From: a virus
DNA length: 64,000 nt
Virus record (IMG/VR): IMGVR_UViG_3300010391_000058
Location: 19,490 to 83,489 of that record
Strand: one strand, 5' to 3'
Below the pieces are notes generated by a model. It searched no databases, was not told the DNA's origin, and saw only the letters and a program-made list of their open reading frames with translations. Both the position numbers and the translations under genes were made by a program. Below, in pieces: positions 1 through 8,729 of the stretch (position 1 is the first letter of the stretch; every line of letters starts with the position of its first letter).

Positions 1-2
1 GT

Positions 3-3000
3 TTCGGACAGAGTGTAATACCTCCATGGGCAAAACCAAATAACAGTTTTGGCACCGTACAAAACGGAATTGCCTTGCAGAGAATTATTCTATTGCCAAC
101 AGGATGCGGTAATCCGGCCCCGCTTGGCGTTAAAGATTCTGCCATGAAGCAGGGGGCATATTACTTCGATAGTTGCGCTCACCGGCCATGGATATGGGAT
201 TCAAAAACAAATGTTTGGGATTCTATTCACCTTGGATCAACGGCATCTGGAGGAAGTAATTGGGGCATCCTTGGTAATACCGGAACCAATCCGACAACAC
301 ACTTTGTTGGAACAACTGATTTGCAGGACTTCGTTGGCAGAACAAATAATATTGAAAGGTTCCGGGTGAAAAGTACCGGCAACTTTTGGATGAAGGATAC
401 AGCGAAGGTGAGTAAGATTATGTCGCTACCAATACCAGAGCCCGATTATGAAATTGCAATATTTCCTGATATTCAGAACATGATCGAGCTGCATCAAGCT
501 GATAGTAGAACTATGTTTCAATGGCTGAAGGACAGCGCAGTATATTACAACGTTAAGGCAATGATACAGGTGGGAGATATTACGAATAGAAATACTACTG
601 CCGAATGGGATACATTAACCTCTCAGTTAAATCTTATAGCTGCAACTGATATTATTCCATATAGTTTTGCGGTTGGGAACCATGATTATGGGAACGGCTT
701 TACACCCGCCCCACGGGATGCAACGAATTACAACAATTATCTTGGTGTTGCACACTATACCGGGAAGTCTTTTTATGGAGGTCACTATGGAAGTACTAAT
801 GAAAATTTCTGGATACAATTTAATGCAGGTACGAGAAAATACCTTGTCATGAATTTGGAATTCCTTCCAAGGGATGCAGTTGTTACCTGGGCCGGAGGGA
901 TATTGGATTCAGTTTATACAGCCGATCCAGCAAGGGAGGTCATAATCAATACCCATGCTGTTATTACTACTTATGGGGAGCTTTCTACTGATACCAGCGT
1001 TTATACCGGTGATACTTATGGGATGAGCGCCGATAATAGCGGTCAGGAGCTTTGGGATAAGCTGATAAAGAAAAAGCCAAATATCAAATGGGTTGTATCG
1101 GGGCACTACCTTATACCGAATGTTTGGCCGAAGTACGGCCTGACAGATCGAATAATTGCAACCGGGGAGAATGGCAACCTGATCAATGCAATCTTTGTCA
1201 ATTACCAGGACGATAGTACAAATGGAGACGGTTATTTTCTCCGTTTGAAATTTCACCCATCATTAGGAACGGTTGATGCAAGATATTATTCATCTGTTAA
1301 GAAGGCTGAAGATCCACGAATACAGTATTCACCTCCATTTGCTTTGCAAGATCCAGCTATACATGTAATCACTTCGATGGCGGTTAAGGGGGATGCTGCT
1401 ATCAATGGTGACTTTCGGGTTGCTGGAGAGCTTAAAAATGAGAAGCTTTCAAAAGATGGCATTGCTTATACTGGTGATGATCATATTATTAATAATTCGC
1501 CAAATCTTTTATTCAACTCAGCGCAAGGATTAAGACTTAAAAATCTTAATAAAGATACTGCTACAATTACCATTACAAAAAACCCATTAGATTCAACCAA
1601 TACTCCTTATATAAAATTTGTTTATGGCCCGGCAGGGCAATCATTTCAGATAAGGGGTGGCACTGAGCAAATATTATATGGTGGCTGGAATAATAATATT
1701 TTCATGGGGGATTCGGCTGGCGCAAAAAATAGAGGCGCAGCCAATTCAGGTTATGGCCCTTTTGCTTTAGCAAGAAATATACAAGGAGACAGAAACTTTG
1801 CGGCTGGCCCATATTCACAAAATGTTGCAGTTGGGAGTGATAATACCACAGTCGGTACTTATACAATGTTAGGTATTGTGAATGGTGGAGACAATACAGT
1901 TATGGGAGATTATTCATTGGTTAATGCTACAGGTACAGTAACAGGAAATTCAATTTTTGGAAATGATGCTTGGGGTACTGAAGGAGCTTTAGTTGCCCCT
2001 ACATGGAATACAACTGTTGGTAAAAACATTGCCAGATTTTCCACTGGTTCACCATCATTTAATACTATTGTTGGAGCCAGAAATGCAACAGCTATTCAGG
2101 GTAGCCATAATCTAATATTAGGGCCAGATTCAGGGAATGGCAGTTTTATATTAGGAGATTATAATGTTTTAATTGGTGGAAATAATGCTGCCGGCATTAA
2201 TGGTAAGAGTAAATGGATTCAAATTTCAGATTGTTTTGGAAATATCCGGGCCGTTTGTGATAGTGTAGGTAATTGGGGTATTGGCACGGTTACGCCAACT
2301 ACATTGCTTCATGTGAATGGCGCAAACGGATTCAGATATGTTGATGGTAACCAGGGAGCAGGGAAAATATTGCAATCTGATGCAAATGGTGTCGGAAGTT
2401 GGCAAGCTGCTGCAGGTGGAGCGCCCGGTGGAAGTAATAAACAGGTACAGTTTAATAACAGCAGTGCTTTTGGCGGGGCTACGGGCTTTGAATACCAAGT
2501 TGGAGCATCCCCTAATGTTTTGATCCAGGCTCAAAATGCTGCATATACACCTTTGCAATTGAAGATGGCTGCAAGTCATAGCGGTAGTTCTTTTGAAATT
2601 GTAACCTCAACGGGAACTCCCGTGGTTTCAGTAGATGCAAATGGAACGATAACCGCAAATGGTGTTATCATGGGTCAATATGGAGGTGCCAAAGGTTTTT
2701 CTCTTACTTCGCCCAATGATTTATATTTTGATGCAGGTGTAAGTCATGACGTTCATATTGTAATGGGAACACAGGGGGCACACTATTATTCCAATGGAGG
2801 TGTAACAACTATCATTAGAAATCAATATGGTGGAAACAGTGCTGATTTTGAAATGGGAAGCAATTTACAGATAACTCCAAGTACAGGATATACAGGAATA
2901 GGCGCTGGTGGAACAAAAGATTATTTAAAAGTAATGACAGGTGGTAATATCGGTGCAGGAGTTACAACCCCAACATCTATATTACATACAACCTCTTTTG

Positions 3001-3278
3001 CAACAGGATATGTAGCAAAGACAGCTAATTATACGGCAACAATTTCTGATTACACCATTAATTGTACCAGCGGCACATTTACTGTCACATTGCCAACAGC
3101 GGTTAGCATTACGGGTAGAATCTATGTGATAAAGAATACCGGTGCCGGTACAATAACCATTGCAACAACTTCATCTCAGACAATAGACGGGGCAACAACA
3201 AAGACATTGAATACGCAGTATTCAGGCTACCAGGTACAGTCAGATGGAGCTAATTGGATAATCATTTCAACTTTTTAA
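3..3278 (+). CDS. Tail fibre with metallophosphoesterase domain (5' partial)
   Basis: The frame is open to the left edge, so the gene starts upstream; the TTG at 75 is only the first possible start inside the window. Counting from that codon, residues about 124-400 form a calcineurin-like metallophosphoesterase: PDIQ (131-134), VGD (166-168), GNHD (201-204), NTH (292-294) and SGHY (342-345). The usual D-x-H is D-x-Q and the usual GHxH is GHYL, so metal binding may differ. After about residue 420 the protein is Gly/Asn/Thr-rich fibre sequence, with a GIGTVTPTTLLHVNG stretch like those of Bacteroidetes fibre proteins. Inferred role: receptor-binding fibre with an enzymatic module acting on surface phosphoesters. 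Substrate unknown. Confidence 0.85.
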   Translation, partial: FGQSVIPPWAKPNNSFGTVQNGIALQRIILLPTGCGNPAPLGVKDSAMKQGAYYFDSCAHRPWIWDSKTNVWDSIHLGSTASGGSNWGILGNTGTNPTTHFVGTTDLQDFVGRTNNIERFRVKSTGNFWMKDTAKVSKIMSLPIPEPDYEIAIFPDIQNMIELHQADSRTMFQWLKDSAVYYNVKAMIQVGDITNRNTTAEWDTLTSQLNLIAATDIIPYSFAVGNHDYGNGFTPAPRDATNYNNYLGVAHYTGKSFYGGHYGSTNENFWIQFNAGTRKYLVMNLEFLPRDAVVTWAGGILDSVYTADPAREVIINTHAVITTYGELSTDTSVYTGDTYGMSADNSGQELWDKLIKKKPNIKWVVSGHYLIPNVWPKYGLTDRIIATGENGNLINAIFVNYQDDSTNGDGYFLRLKFHPSLGTVDARYYSSVKKAEDPRIQYSPPFALQDPAIHVITSMAVKGDAAINGDFRVAGELKNEKLSKDGIAYTGDDHIINNSPNLLFNSAQGLRLKNLNKDTATITITKNPLDSTNTPYIKFVYGPAGQSFQIRGGTEQILYGGWNNNIFMGDSAGAKNRGAANSGYGPFALARNIQGDRNFAAGPYSQNVAVGSDNTTVGTYTMLGIVNGGDNTVMGDYSLVNATGTVTGNSIFGNDAWGTEGALVAPTWNTTVGKNIARFSTGSPSFNTIVGARNATAIQGSHNLILGPDSGNGSFILGDYNVLIGGNNAAGINGKSKWIQISDCFGNIRAVCDSVGNWGIGTVTPTTLLHVNGANGFRYVDGNQGAGKILQSDANGVGSWQAAAGGAPGGSNKQVQFNNSSAFGGATGFEYQVGASPNVLIQAQNAAYTPLQLKMAASHSGSSFEIVTSTGTPVVSVDANGTITANGVIMGQYGGAKGFSLTSPNDLYFDAGVSHDVHIVMGTQGAHYYSNGGVTTIIRNQYGGNSADFEMGSNLQITPSTGYTGIGAGGTKDYLKVMTGGNIGAGVTTPTSILHTTSFATGYVAKTANYTATISDYTINCTSGTFTVTLPTAVSITGRIYVIKNTGAGTITIATTSSQTIDGATTKTLNTQYSGYQVQSDGANWIIISTF

Positions 3279-3280
3279 TT

Positions 3281-3580
3281 ATGCAAAACTTTGTAAAACA
3301 GGTAAGCACAGCAACGAGTGGAACGGTAACTATGCCGGACACGAAACAAGATGTTGTTTTAATTCATGATGCAGAAAGTTTGGCGGAAACGCTGACCATG
3401 GCTTTTCCGGCAAACCCGGTGGATGGACAGAGGGTTGTTATTGCCTCAACTCTTGGAGTAACAGAATTGACACTTTCTTCTGCACTTACTATTGTTGGAG
3501 GGCTTTCAGTTATTGCAGCAGGAGGTTGCGCCGGGTATATCTATGAGGCGGGTCAAAATAAGTGGTTTAAGATTTCATAA
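3281..3580 (+). CDS. Small beta-rich fibre-associated protein
   Basis: Encodes 99 aa; the ATG two bases after the fibre stop is preferred over an upstream TTG that would overlap the fibre gene. Its composition (TATSGTVTMP near the N-terminus, YIYEAGQNKWFKIS at the C-terminus) resembles the last ~80 residues of the preceding fibre, which read as a similar beta-sandwich ending in GANWIIIS. Inferred: a tail-fibre tip or accessory protein, possibly derived from the C-terminal fibre module. No enzymatic motif seen. Confidence 0.7.
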   Translation: MQNFVKQVSTATSGTVTMPDTKQDVVLIHDAESLAETLTMAFPANPVDGQRVVIASTLGVTELTLSSALTIVGGLSVIAAGGCAGYIYEAGQNKWFKIS

Positions 3581-3606
3581 AGAATAACGTACTATGTAAT
3601 TCAATA

Positions 3607-3969
3607 ATGAAAAGCTTTTTACATATCGCTGTATTGTTATTCTTTTTTTCTTTTACTGTCTCCGGGCAGCAAGGAGAAAACACGGTAACGATGAAGGAGT
3701 ATATTGACAAGCAGGTGGATATGCTTTTAAAAATATCCGATATCAGATATGATAATATTGAAAGTAATGTTAGAACAGCAAACTCAGCAATGGATAAAAG
3801 AATGGATGGGGTTAATGAGTTCCGAGCACAGCTAAAAGATCAGGTTGCTACATTTCCAACCAGAAAAGAATTGTGGGGATACCTGGTTGCGGTTATTACT
3901 ACCATGATTGCAATTATGAATTTTCTTCAAAAGAAAAAAGAAACAGAAAAAACCAAAGCTCATGAATAA
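3607..3969 (+). CDS. Signal peptide / C-terminal TM protein, lysis region
   Basis: 120 aa. The N-terminus is a signal peptide (MKSFLHIAVLLFFFSFTVSGQ), followed by a helical stretch with NEFRAQLKDQVATFPTRKE and a hydrophobic segment (LWGYLVAVITTMIAIMNFL), ending in a Lys/Glu-rich tail. The NEFRxQLKDQ motif recurs in small phage membrane proteins near lysis genes. Overlaps the next gene by 8 bp. Likely an inner-membrane protein of the lysis module (holin or accessory); not proven. Confidence 0.7.
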   Translation: MKSFLHIAVLLFFFSFTVSGQQGENTVTMKEYIDKQVDMLLKISDIRYDNIESNVRTANSAMDKRMDGVNEFRAQLKDQVATFPTRKELWGYLVAVITTMIAIMNFLQKKKETEKTKAHE

Positions 3970-4447
3970 AGAATCAATCATTGTAATAATTCTTGGCCTG
4001 ATCGGGGTCGCTTATGGCTGTTTGAGAAAGATGGGGAAGCTTCAGGCTGAAGCTGATAGCGCCAATGTAAAGTTCAACCGGAAGATATATTGGACGAAAG
4101 ACCGGATTTCAATTATCAGCTCTGTATTATCAGTTGCGATCTGGTATGCCATATTCGGTGAATGGGCTAAGAAGTACCCAGGGATCATTGATATCAAAAG
4201 AACGCTGTTTGTGGTAGCAGGATATTCCGGAACCTCAATAATCCAGGATGCTTTTGATGGCTTCACCCAAAGCGCAAAAAAGTATATCCGGAGCTATGTA
4301 GATGTAAAGACAAACACAGCTGATATGATGACAGGGGTATCGAAGGCAGCGCCGATTGATAAGGTAATTGAGAAGGGCAATGAAATTACAGGGGCAGACG
4401 TAACGAAGGCCCCGCCTGCTCCAAAAGATGTAGAAACGAAACCTTAA
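3962..4447 (+). CDS. Putative holin-like membrane protein
   Basis: 161 aa with an N-terminal hydrophobic helix (SIIVIILGLIGVAYGCL), a second (ISIISSVLSVAIWYAIFG) and a third weaker one around LFVVAGYSGTSIIQ, then an Ala/Lys-rich hydrophilic tail. Starts inside the end of the upstream membrane gene. The topology and position before the endolysin suggest a holin, but no family was recognised with certainty. Confidence 0.65.
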   Translation: MNKESIIVIILGLIGVAYGCLRKMGKLQAEADSANVKFNRKIYWTKDRISIISSVLSVAIWYAIFGEWAKKYPGIIDIKRTLFVVAGYSGTSIIQDAFDGFTQSAKKYIRSYVDVKTNTADMMTGVSKAAPIDKVIEKGNEITGADVTKAPPAPKDVETKP

Positions 4448-4450
4448 CCG

Positions 4451-4621
4451 ATGGAGACAACGAAGCAACAATGGTTGGAGCACTTGATGAAACTAAAAGA
4501 GTATGAAAAGGAATTATATATATGGTTAAAAAAACGAATGAAAAAGGCTGGAGAGGTAATAGTTATTGATGAAAGCAATACGCCTCCGCTGCCTCCAAAA
4601 TCACCGATAGAAACAAAATAG
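4451..4621 (+). CDS. Small charged protein (56 aa)
   Basis: Short ORF starting four bases after the previous stop and ending with TAG, filling an otherwise empty 195-bp gap. The protein is a basic amphipathic helix (WLEHLMKLKEYEKELYIWLKKRMKKAG) with a Pro-rich tail TPPLPPKSP. The Pro/Lys tail resembles that of the preceding membrane protein (KAPPAPKDVETKP), suggesting related functions or a duplicated end. Function unknown. Confidence 0.6.
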   Translation: METTKQQWLEHLMKLKEYEKELYIWLKKRMKKAGEVIVIDESNTPPLPPKSPIETK

Positions 4622-4642
4622 TTAACCTTAAACCTAAATGTC

Positions 4643-4834
4643 ATGGCACGCAATCTGTATGTAGTAAAATTCAATGAGACAACGGATCTATTCATGATTC
4701 ATTACGATCCGAATTATTCTCTTTGTGAGTGGGGTGGCCCCAATCACCCGGACGTAATGACCTGGGAAACGCTGGCTGCAGCTCAGCAGGTGGCCGCATC
4801 AATTAACGGAGGCACAGTAGGCACTCCAAAATAA
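4643..4834 (+). CDS. Hypothetical small protein
   Basis: 63 aa, ATG start in an A-rich context. Aromatic and Cys/Trp-containing (YDPNYSLCEWGGPNHPDVMTWETLAAAQQVAASING), with no signal peptide or membrane helix. It reads like a compact alpha/beta fold. Located between membrane proteins of the lysis region, seven bases before the next gene. Function not recognised. Confidence 0.65.
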   Translation: MARNLYVVKFNETTDLFMIHYDPNYSLCEWGGPNHPDVMTWETLAAAQQVAASINGGTVGTPK

Positions 4835-4840
4835 TATTGA

Positions 4841-5326
4841 ATGAGAAAGTATAAGAAGGGGTTTATAGTTTATTTCCCGGTTACACTGGTTGCAATCCAG
4901 GTAATGATTAACCTTTTGTCTTTTATAGACAAGGGGCTTTACCTATCAACGGGATTCTATTTGAACATGCTATTTGGCACCAATGTATATTTCGCTTTGT
5001 TTCTGATCATTCTTACATTCAGTATCAAAGCCTGTTCAGTTAGTAAGTGGGCCGCAATAGCCGAATGTGCTTTTGCAGTAAACTATATGGTCATTCAGCA
5101 GGATAACCTTTATAATATTCTATTCCAGGTTATTGTAGGTGTCTTGGCGATCTTTGCAACCTTCTATCATTTCATAAGGAAATTTCCGCTTTGCAGGCTG
5201 AGCTTGCTGGCTAAGTTTTATAAGAAATTAATAAAAAGCGGATGTAATTGGAATAAAGCATTTGAGGCATGGCAGAAAGATTTAGATAATAAACTTGAAA
5301 AACAATACCATGAATTTAAGCATTGA
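4841..5326 (+). CDS. Multi-pass membrane protein
   Basis: 161 aa with about four hydrophobic segments (FIVYFPVTLVAIQVMINLL; YFALFLIILTFSIKAC; a middle segment around AAIAECAFAVNYMVI; ILFQVIVGVLAIFATFYHF) and a basic C-terminal helix. Arrangement fits a phage inner-membrane protein. Its 3' end overlaps the next gene by 17 bp, implying translational coupling. Candidate holin or antiholin; family not recognised. Confidence 0.7.
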   Translation: MRKYKKGFIVYFPVTLVAIQVMINLLSFIDKGLYLSTGFYLNMLFGTNVYFALFLIILTFSIKACSVSKWAAIAECAFAVNYMVIQQDNLYNILFQVIVGVLAIFATFYHFIRKFPLCRLSLLAKFYKKLIKSGCNWNKAFEAWQKDLDNKLEKQYHEFKH

Positions 5327-5519
5327 AACAGTAGTAACCCTACTAACCGGCATCGGCGTTATTGCCGGCATATTTTCATGGTGGCTATCTAAATTTCTTT
5401 CTGACAAAAAAGAAAGCACTGAGTTGCGTATTGAGGTAAAGTATCTGGAGGAAGATGTTCGTAAATTAGAGAGGGATGTTGAGGACTTGAAAAATAAAAA
5501 TAGAAATTCTCACAGATAA
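5310..5519 (+). CDS. Single-TM coiled-coil protein
   Basis: 69 aa from the ATG at 5310 (a TTG at 5295 is less likely). One hydrophobic helix (TVVTLLTGIGVIAGIFSWWL) is followed by a heptad-like coiled coil (ELRIEVKYLEEDVRKLERDV). This layout is found in small phage lysis accessories and spanin-like inner-membrane subunits. Inferred membrane-anchored coiled coil; exact role unknown. Confidence 0.65.
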   Translation: MNLSIETVVTLLTGIGVIAGIFSWWLSKFLSDKKESTELRIEVKYLEEDVRKLERDVEDLKNKNRNSHR

Positions 5520-5530
5520 AATAAACTATT

Positions 5531-5986
5531 ATGGCACTTGACCTTGGCAAACTAAATGAGATCCTGAAAACTGTATCTACAAATAAGTGGCTGCTTATAT
5601 GCCTCACGGCAATCACGCTAACCTACTTTGCTACAAAGTTGTTTGGCCCAGGCAAAAGCGATCCGGAGGCAGTAAAGGTGCTGCAAAAGCAGAATGATCA
5701 GTGCTCCACAGAAAAGCAACAGTTTGTGGATTACATTCTGAAGATGAATAATAGCCTCAAAGAGATGGCCGGCCAGCCGACTTCTTTTAATAACATAAAT
5801 TCGGTTGAAGTCACTTTATTGGATGATGATTTCATGTTTGCTGTTTACGATACTACCAAGAAGCCAATGACCAGGAACCAGCAGCAACAACAGCTTTTAA
5901 AATGGATATCCAGCAACGATTCAGTGCTCAGAAGAGCGCATGTTGATTCGCTGAGGCGGGCCGATTCCATAAAAAAGAGGGGGTGA
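5531..5986 (+). CDS. Membrane-anchored periplasmic protein
   Basis: 151 aa: short cytoplasmic start, one TM segment (WLLICLTAITLTYFATKLF), then a Gln/Lys-rich helical ectodomain containing CSTEKQQFVDYILKMNNSLKE and a C-terminal charged helix. Gene order (after several TM proteins, before the endolysin) makes an i-spanin-like role possible, but no lipoprotein partner was seen overlapping it. Confidence 0.6.
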   Translation: MALDLGKLNEILKTVSTNKWLLICLTAITLTYFATKLFGPGKSDPEAVKVLQKQNDQCSTEKQQFVDYILKMNNSLKEMAGQPTSFNNINSVEVTLLDDDFMFAVYDTTKKPMTRNQQQQQLLKWISSNDSVLRRAHVDSLRRADSIKKRG

Positions 5987-5992
5987 AATAGA

Positions 5993-6021
5993 TTTGGTGT
6001 GAACGAATTTTCCTATATTTA
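5993..6021 (+). promoter_or_regulatory. Bacteroidetes-type promoter
   Basis: TTTG (5993-5996), 17 nt, then TATATTTA (6014-6021), seven of eight matches to TAnnTTTG. It lies in a 73-bp gap upstream of the ATG at 6060. Expected transcription start about 6027. Inferred from sequence only. Confidence 0.55.
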
Positions 6022-6059
6022 ACTATTCTTACTTTATTTATAATCTATAAAACTTCCTT

Positions 6060-6428
6060 ATGACTGACATTGCAACTCCCATTCCAACATCCCCTGTAAT
6101 TGGTATTGATCATTTAAAATCGGGGTTGAAAACGGTATCTGACTTCAGAAACCAGGTAGCACAAACCAAAAGATTCAACATTCTTGCATTGCTTGGCTTT
6201 GTAGATGATCTGGCTGCCATTGGCGAAACGATCACAGCCTGGAAGGATATCATTGCTGAGGCAAAGGATCTTGACAGCAATGAAAGCAAAGAGCTTGCTA
6301 CCTATGCATTGGAGGTGTTGAAAATACCAGCGACTAAAGTGGCAAAATTCGTTTCCGATGCGTTGCAGTGGTTGATAACAACTATTGACCTGGTAGAACA
6401 AGCCAGGCATTTGAAAGATCCTGCATAA
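6060..6428 (+). CDS. Hypothetical helical protein
   Basis: 122 aa, mainly amphipathic helices (FNILALLGFVDDLAAIGETI; LATYALEVLKIPATKVAKFV), no signal peptide. Preceded by a good promoter and overlapping the next start by one base (taATGa arrangement), so it probably leads a transcript that continues through the endolysin. Function not recognised. Confidence 0.65.
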   Translation: MTDIATPIPTSPVIGIDHLKSGLKTVSDFRNQVAQTKRFNILALLGFVDDLAAIGETITAWKDIIAEAKDLDSNESKELATYALEVLKIPATKVAKFVSDALQWLITTIDLVEQARHLKDPA

Positions 6429-7072
6429 TGAAAAATGTAAACTGGTGGAAGATTGGCATTGTTGCTGCCATAGCGGTTGCCCTATTTTGGGGAGGCTGTA
6501 AGTATGACCAGTGGAAAACAAAAAAATCAGTTGGCACAGTAAAGACGGTCACACATGATTCGCTTGTTTACCGGGATACGGGCCGGATAGTTCCTTTCAG
6601 GGTGGATCATTATGCAAAGGGAAAAGATGGCAAGCCATATCCGGTGCATGATACAGTTCCGGGTGTTCCAGAAATAATTATTGAGCCCACCGATACGGCA
6701 GCGATCCTTGCCAGGTATAATGAAACAGCATACTATCATCACCAGGTAGATACGGGCCGCTGGAAGATAACGGTGGATGAATCGGTAACACAAAACAGAA
6801 TTAAAGATTGGTCACTGAAGGCTGTAAGCAGCGATACCACTACAAAAACCACAACGATAATACAGCCCCCAAAAAACTTTGTAGCCTATTTCACATTTTC
6901 CACAATGGGAAATTTCAATAACCCTTTATATGCACAGTCATTGGGGTTGGCTTTAAAATTACCGAATGATAAAGTATATCAGGTGGCAATAGTCAGGGCA
7001 GGCAATCACCGGCCAATGGTACAGGCAACATACTTGGCACCACTTCGAAACCCATTTAGAAAAAGGAAATAA
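6428..7072 (+). CDS. Membrane-anchored periplasmic protein
   Basis: 214 aa with an N-terminal TM anchor (IGIVAAIAVALFWGGCKYDQW) and a large Thr/Asp-rich exported part ending in a beta-rich segment (NFVAYFTFSTMGNFNNPLYA) and a basic tail. The FWGGC sequence is only a weak lipobox, so a lipoprotein is not claimed. Its place before the endolysin suggests an envelope-spanning lysis component. Family not recognised. Confidence 0.6.
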   Translation: MKNVNWWKIGIVAAIAVALFWGGCKYDQWKTKKSVGTVKTVTHDSLVYRDTGRIVPFRVDHYAKGKDGKPYPVHDTVPGVPEIIIEPTDTAAILARYNETAYYHHQVDTGRWKITVDESVTQNRIKDWSLKAVSSDTTTKTTTIIQPPKNFVAYFTFSTMGNFNNPLYAQSLGLALKLPNDKVYQVAIVRAGNHRPMVQATYLAPLRNPFRKRK

Positions 7073-7074
7073 CC

Positions 7075-7272
7075 ATGGCAGAGATTCAGATTGAAACCAT
7101 TATGGATATCAATAAGTTTAAAAAGGATTGCAGGCGAATGGTCAAAGTGCTGAAGATCATGAGATGGTTGATAATCTTTAATCATCGGCCATTGTCATGG
7201 CTTATTAAACCGGTTCTAACAATCTGGATGAGATTAACCATAAACAGAGCAATGCATGTCAGAACAATTTGA
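7075..7272 (+). CDS. Small basic hydrophobic protein
   Basis: 65 aa, rich in Arg/Lys and bulky hydrophobics (CRRMVKVLKIMRWLIIFNHRPLSWL), likely membrane-associated. The 3' end overlaps the endolysin start by 17 bp, suggesting coupled translation. Could be a holin-like or pinholin-like peptide; evidence is position and hydrophobicity only. Confidence 0.5.
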   Translation: MAEIQIETIMDINKFKKDCRRMVKVLKIMRWLIIFNHRPLSWLIKPVLTIWMRLTINRAMHVRTI

Positions 7273-7945
7273 TGGCGTAATAGGATCGCTTGCCTTCGAT
7301 CCGATAGAGATACCGGCGCTGCCGGAGAAATTGCCAGTGCTTAATGTAACCCTGGAGCAGTTCGGGCCTATGACAGAAATAGTGATTGATAATTTCGAAG
7401 GCGGCTATTACAATCCGAACATGCTGAAAAACTTCAAGGCAGCTGATCAGGCATTATTGAAATCATCCGGAGAAACGATGTTTGGCTTGGACAAGAAGGC
7501 CGGAGCCAGTTTGCAGCAATACCCGGAATGGAATCAGTTCTGGAAGATCGTGGATGAGGACAGGGCTAAAAACATTTGGAAGTATAATTACAAGGGCGGG
7601 GGAGTAGCTGCTGAGCTGAAAAGGCTGGCTGCGGCACTGATGTATCGGTGGTTTAGTTACTTAGCCGGCAAGTATATTTTGATATCATCAATGGACGAGA
7701 TAACCAATGACCAGCGGCTTATTATTCATTTTAGTTACGCATGCTGGAATGGAGAATCTTGGTTCAAAAAATATTCTGATGCATTAAATAAAGCCATTTC
7801 AAAATTCAGTGGTAACAAAGATGCAATCTTTGAGGAAGCGATTAAAGCCAGAACACAGGCAACAAATAAATTTGGTCTTCCCAATAGAGCCATAAGACAA
7901 CAAGGAGAGCACATGTTAGCCTTATTCGCCAACCTACATTTATAG
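7256..7945 (+). CDS. Endolysin, GH108-like peptidoglycan hydrolase
   Basis: 229 aa. Residues about 30-150 match phage muramidases of the GH108 type: FEGGYYNP with candidate catalytic Glu48, then GETMFGLDKKAG and YPEWNQFWKIVD, and a helical C-terminal half. No signal peptide, so export would need the upstream membrane proteins. It follows at least six small membrane-protein genes, typical of a lysis cassette. Inferred to cleave host peptidoglycan at the end of infection. Confidence 0.75.
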   Translation: MSEQFDGVIGSLAFDPIEIPALPEKLPVLNVTLEQFGPMTEIVIDNFEGGYYNPNMLKNFKAADQALLKSSGETMFGLDKKAGASLQQYPEWNQFWKIVDEDRAKNIWKYNYKGGGVAAELKRLAAALMYRWFSYLAGKYILISSMDEITNDQRLIIHFSYACWNGESWFKKYSDALNKAISKFSGNKDAIFEEAIKARTQATNKFGLPNRAIRQQGEHMLALFANLHL

Positions 7946-8005
7946 AAAAACCTCACATTTCTGCAAGGCTTTTCATATCTTTATTGTGACTAAACTTTAA
8001 AGATA

Positions 8006-8491
8006 TTGGCAAAGATAATAGTTCATTCAAAAAAATATGGTGAAAAAATTATCCTTATAGATAAGGCTGATTTTGAACAGCTTAAACAATATAGTTGGTA
8101 TGTTGATAAGGTTAAGAATAAATTCTACGCAACCAGAAGTGGATATCCAGGATCGCCAATAAGGATGCATAGGGTTATAATGGGTGTCTCAGACCCTAAA
8201 ATACAAGTTGATCACCGAGATAAAAATGGGCTAAATAATAAAAGAAGCAATCTTAGATTATGCACAAACAGACAAAATAGTTGTAATAAAATTGCTATTA
8301 AAAATAGAACTTCTAAATATCTTGGAGTTTGGTTCAATAAAAGAAAAGGCAGCTGGAAGTGCGAAATAATGAAAGATGGGAAAAAGGTTTATTCTCGATC
8401 ATTTAAAACAGAAGATGAGGCAGCATTAGCATATAACCGAAATGCCCCTAAGTTTCACGGGGAATTTGTAAGCCTAAATATCATTCCATAG
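8006..8491 (+). CDS. Free-standing HNH-AP2 homing endonuclease
   Basis: 161 aa from a TTG start. Residues about 45-90 hold an HNH core: MHRVIM, VDHRDKNGLNNKRSNLRLCT. The C-terminal part (SKYLGVWFNKRKGSWKCEI ... FKTEDEAALAYNRNA) is an AP2 DNA-binding domain. This architecture is typical of mobile phage homing endonucleases. It stands alone between the endolysin and a small membrane-protein gene; no intron boundaries were seen, so it is probably intergenic and self-spreading. Confidence 0.9.
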   Translation: MAKIIVHSKKYGEKIILIDKADFEQLKQYSWYVDKVKNKFYATRSGYPGSPIRMHRVIMGVSDPKIQVDHRDKNGLNNKRSNLRLCTNRQNSCNKIAIKNRTSKYLGVWFNKRKGSWKCEIMKDGKKVYSRSFKTEDEAALAYNRNAPKFHGEFVSLNIIP

Positions 8492-8556
8492 CTCCAGGCA
8501 GCTACCTGCACAAAAATATTTTTGGGTTAAATCAGAAACTCTTTACCTTTAACCTT

Positions 8557-8691
8557 ATGGTATTGTTTATTATTTTCCTTGTACTTGCAGCTTTCACAGG
8601 TGGAATATATCTCGGTAAATATCTTGAAAGAAAAAAGAAGCCGCCTGTAAAAGATGAGCAAGCAGTGAAAATAAATATAGTAGCAGATTAA
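8557..8691 (+). CDS. Small single-TM protein (44 aa)
   Basis: Short ORF: hydrophobic N-terminal helix (MVLFIIFLVLAAFTGGIYLG) followed by a basic tail (KYLERKKKPPVKDEQ) and the ending KINIVAD. The next gene, a soluble protein, ends in the same seven residues. Likely a real membrane mini-protein filling a 240-bp gap. Function unknown. Confidence 0.55.
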   Translation: MVLFIIFLVLAAFTGGIYLGKYLERKKKPPVKDEQAVKINIVAD

Positions 8692-8729
8692 ATTTGTCTC
8701 GTATTTTCTAATCAATAAATGTAAATCAA

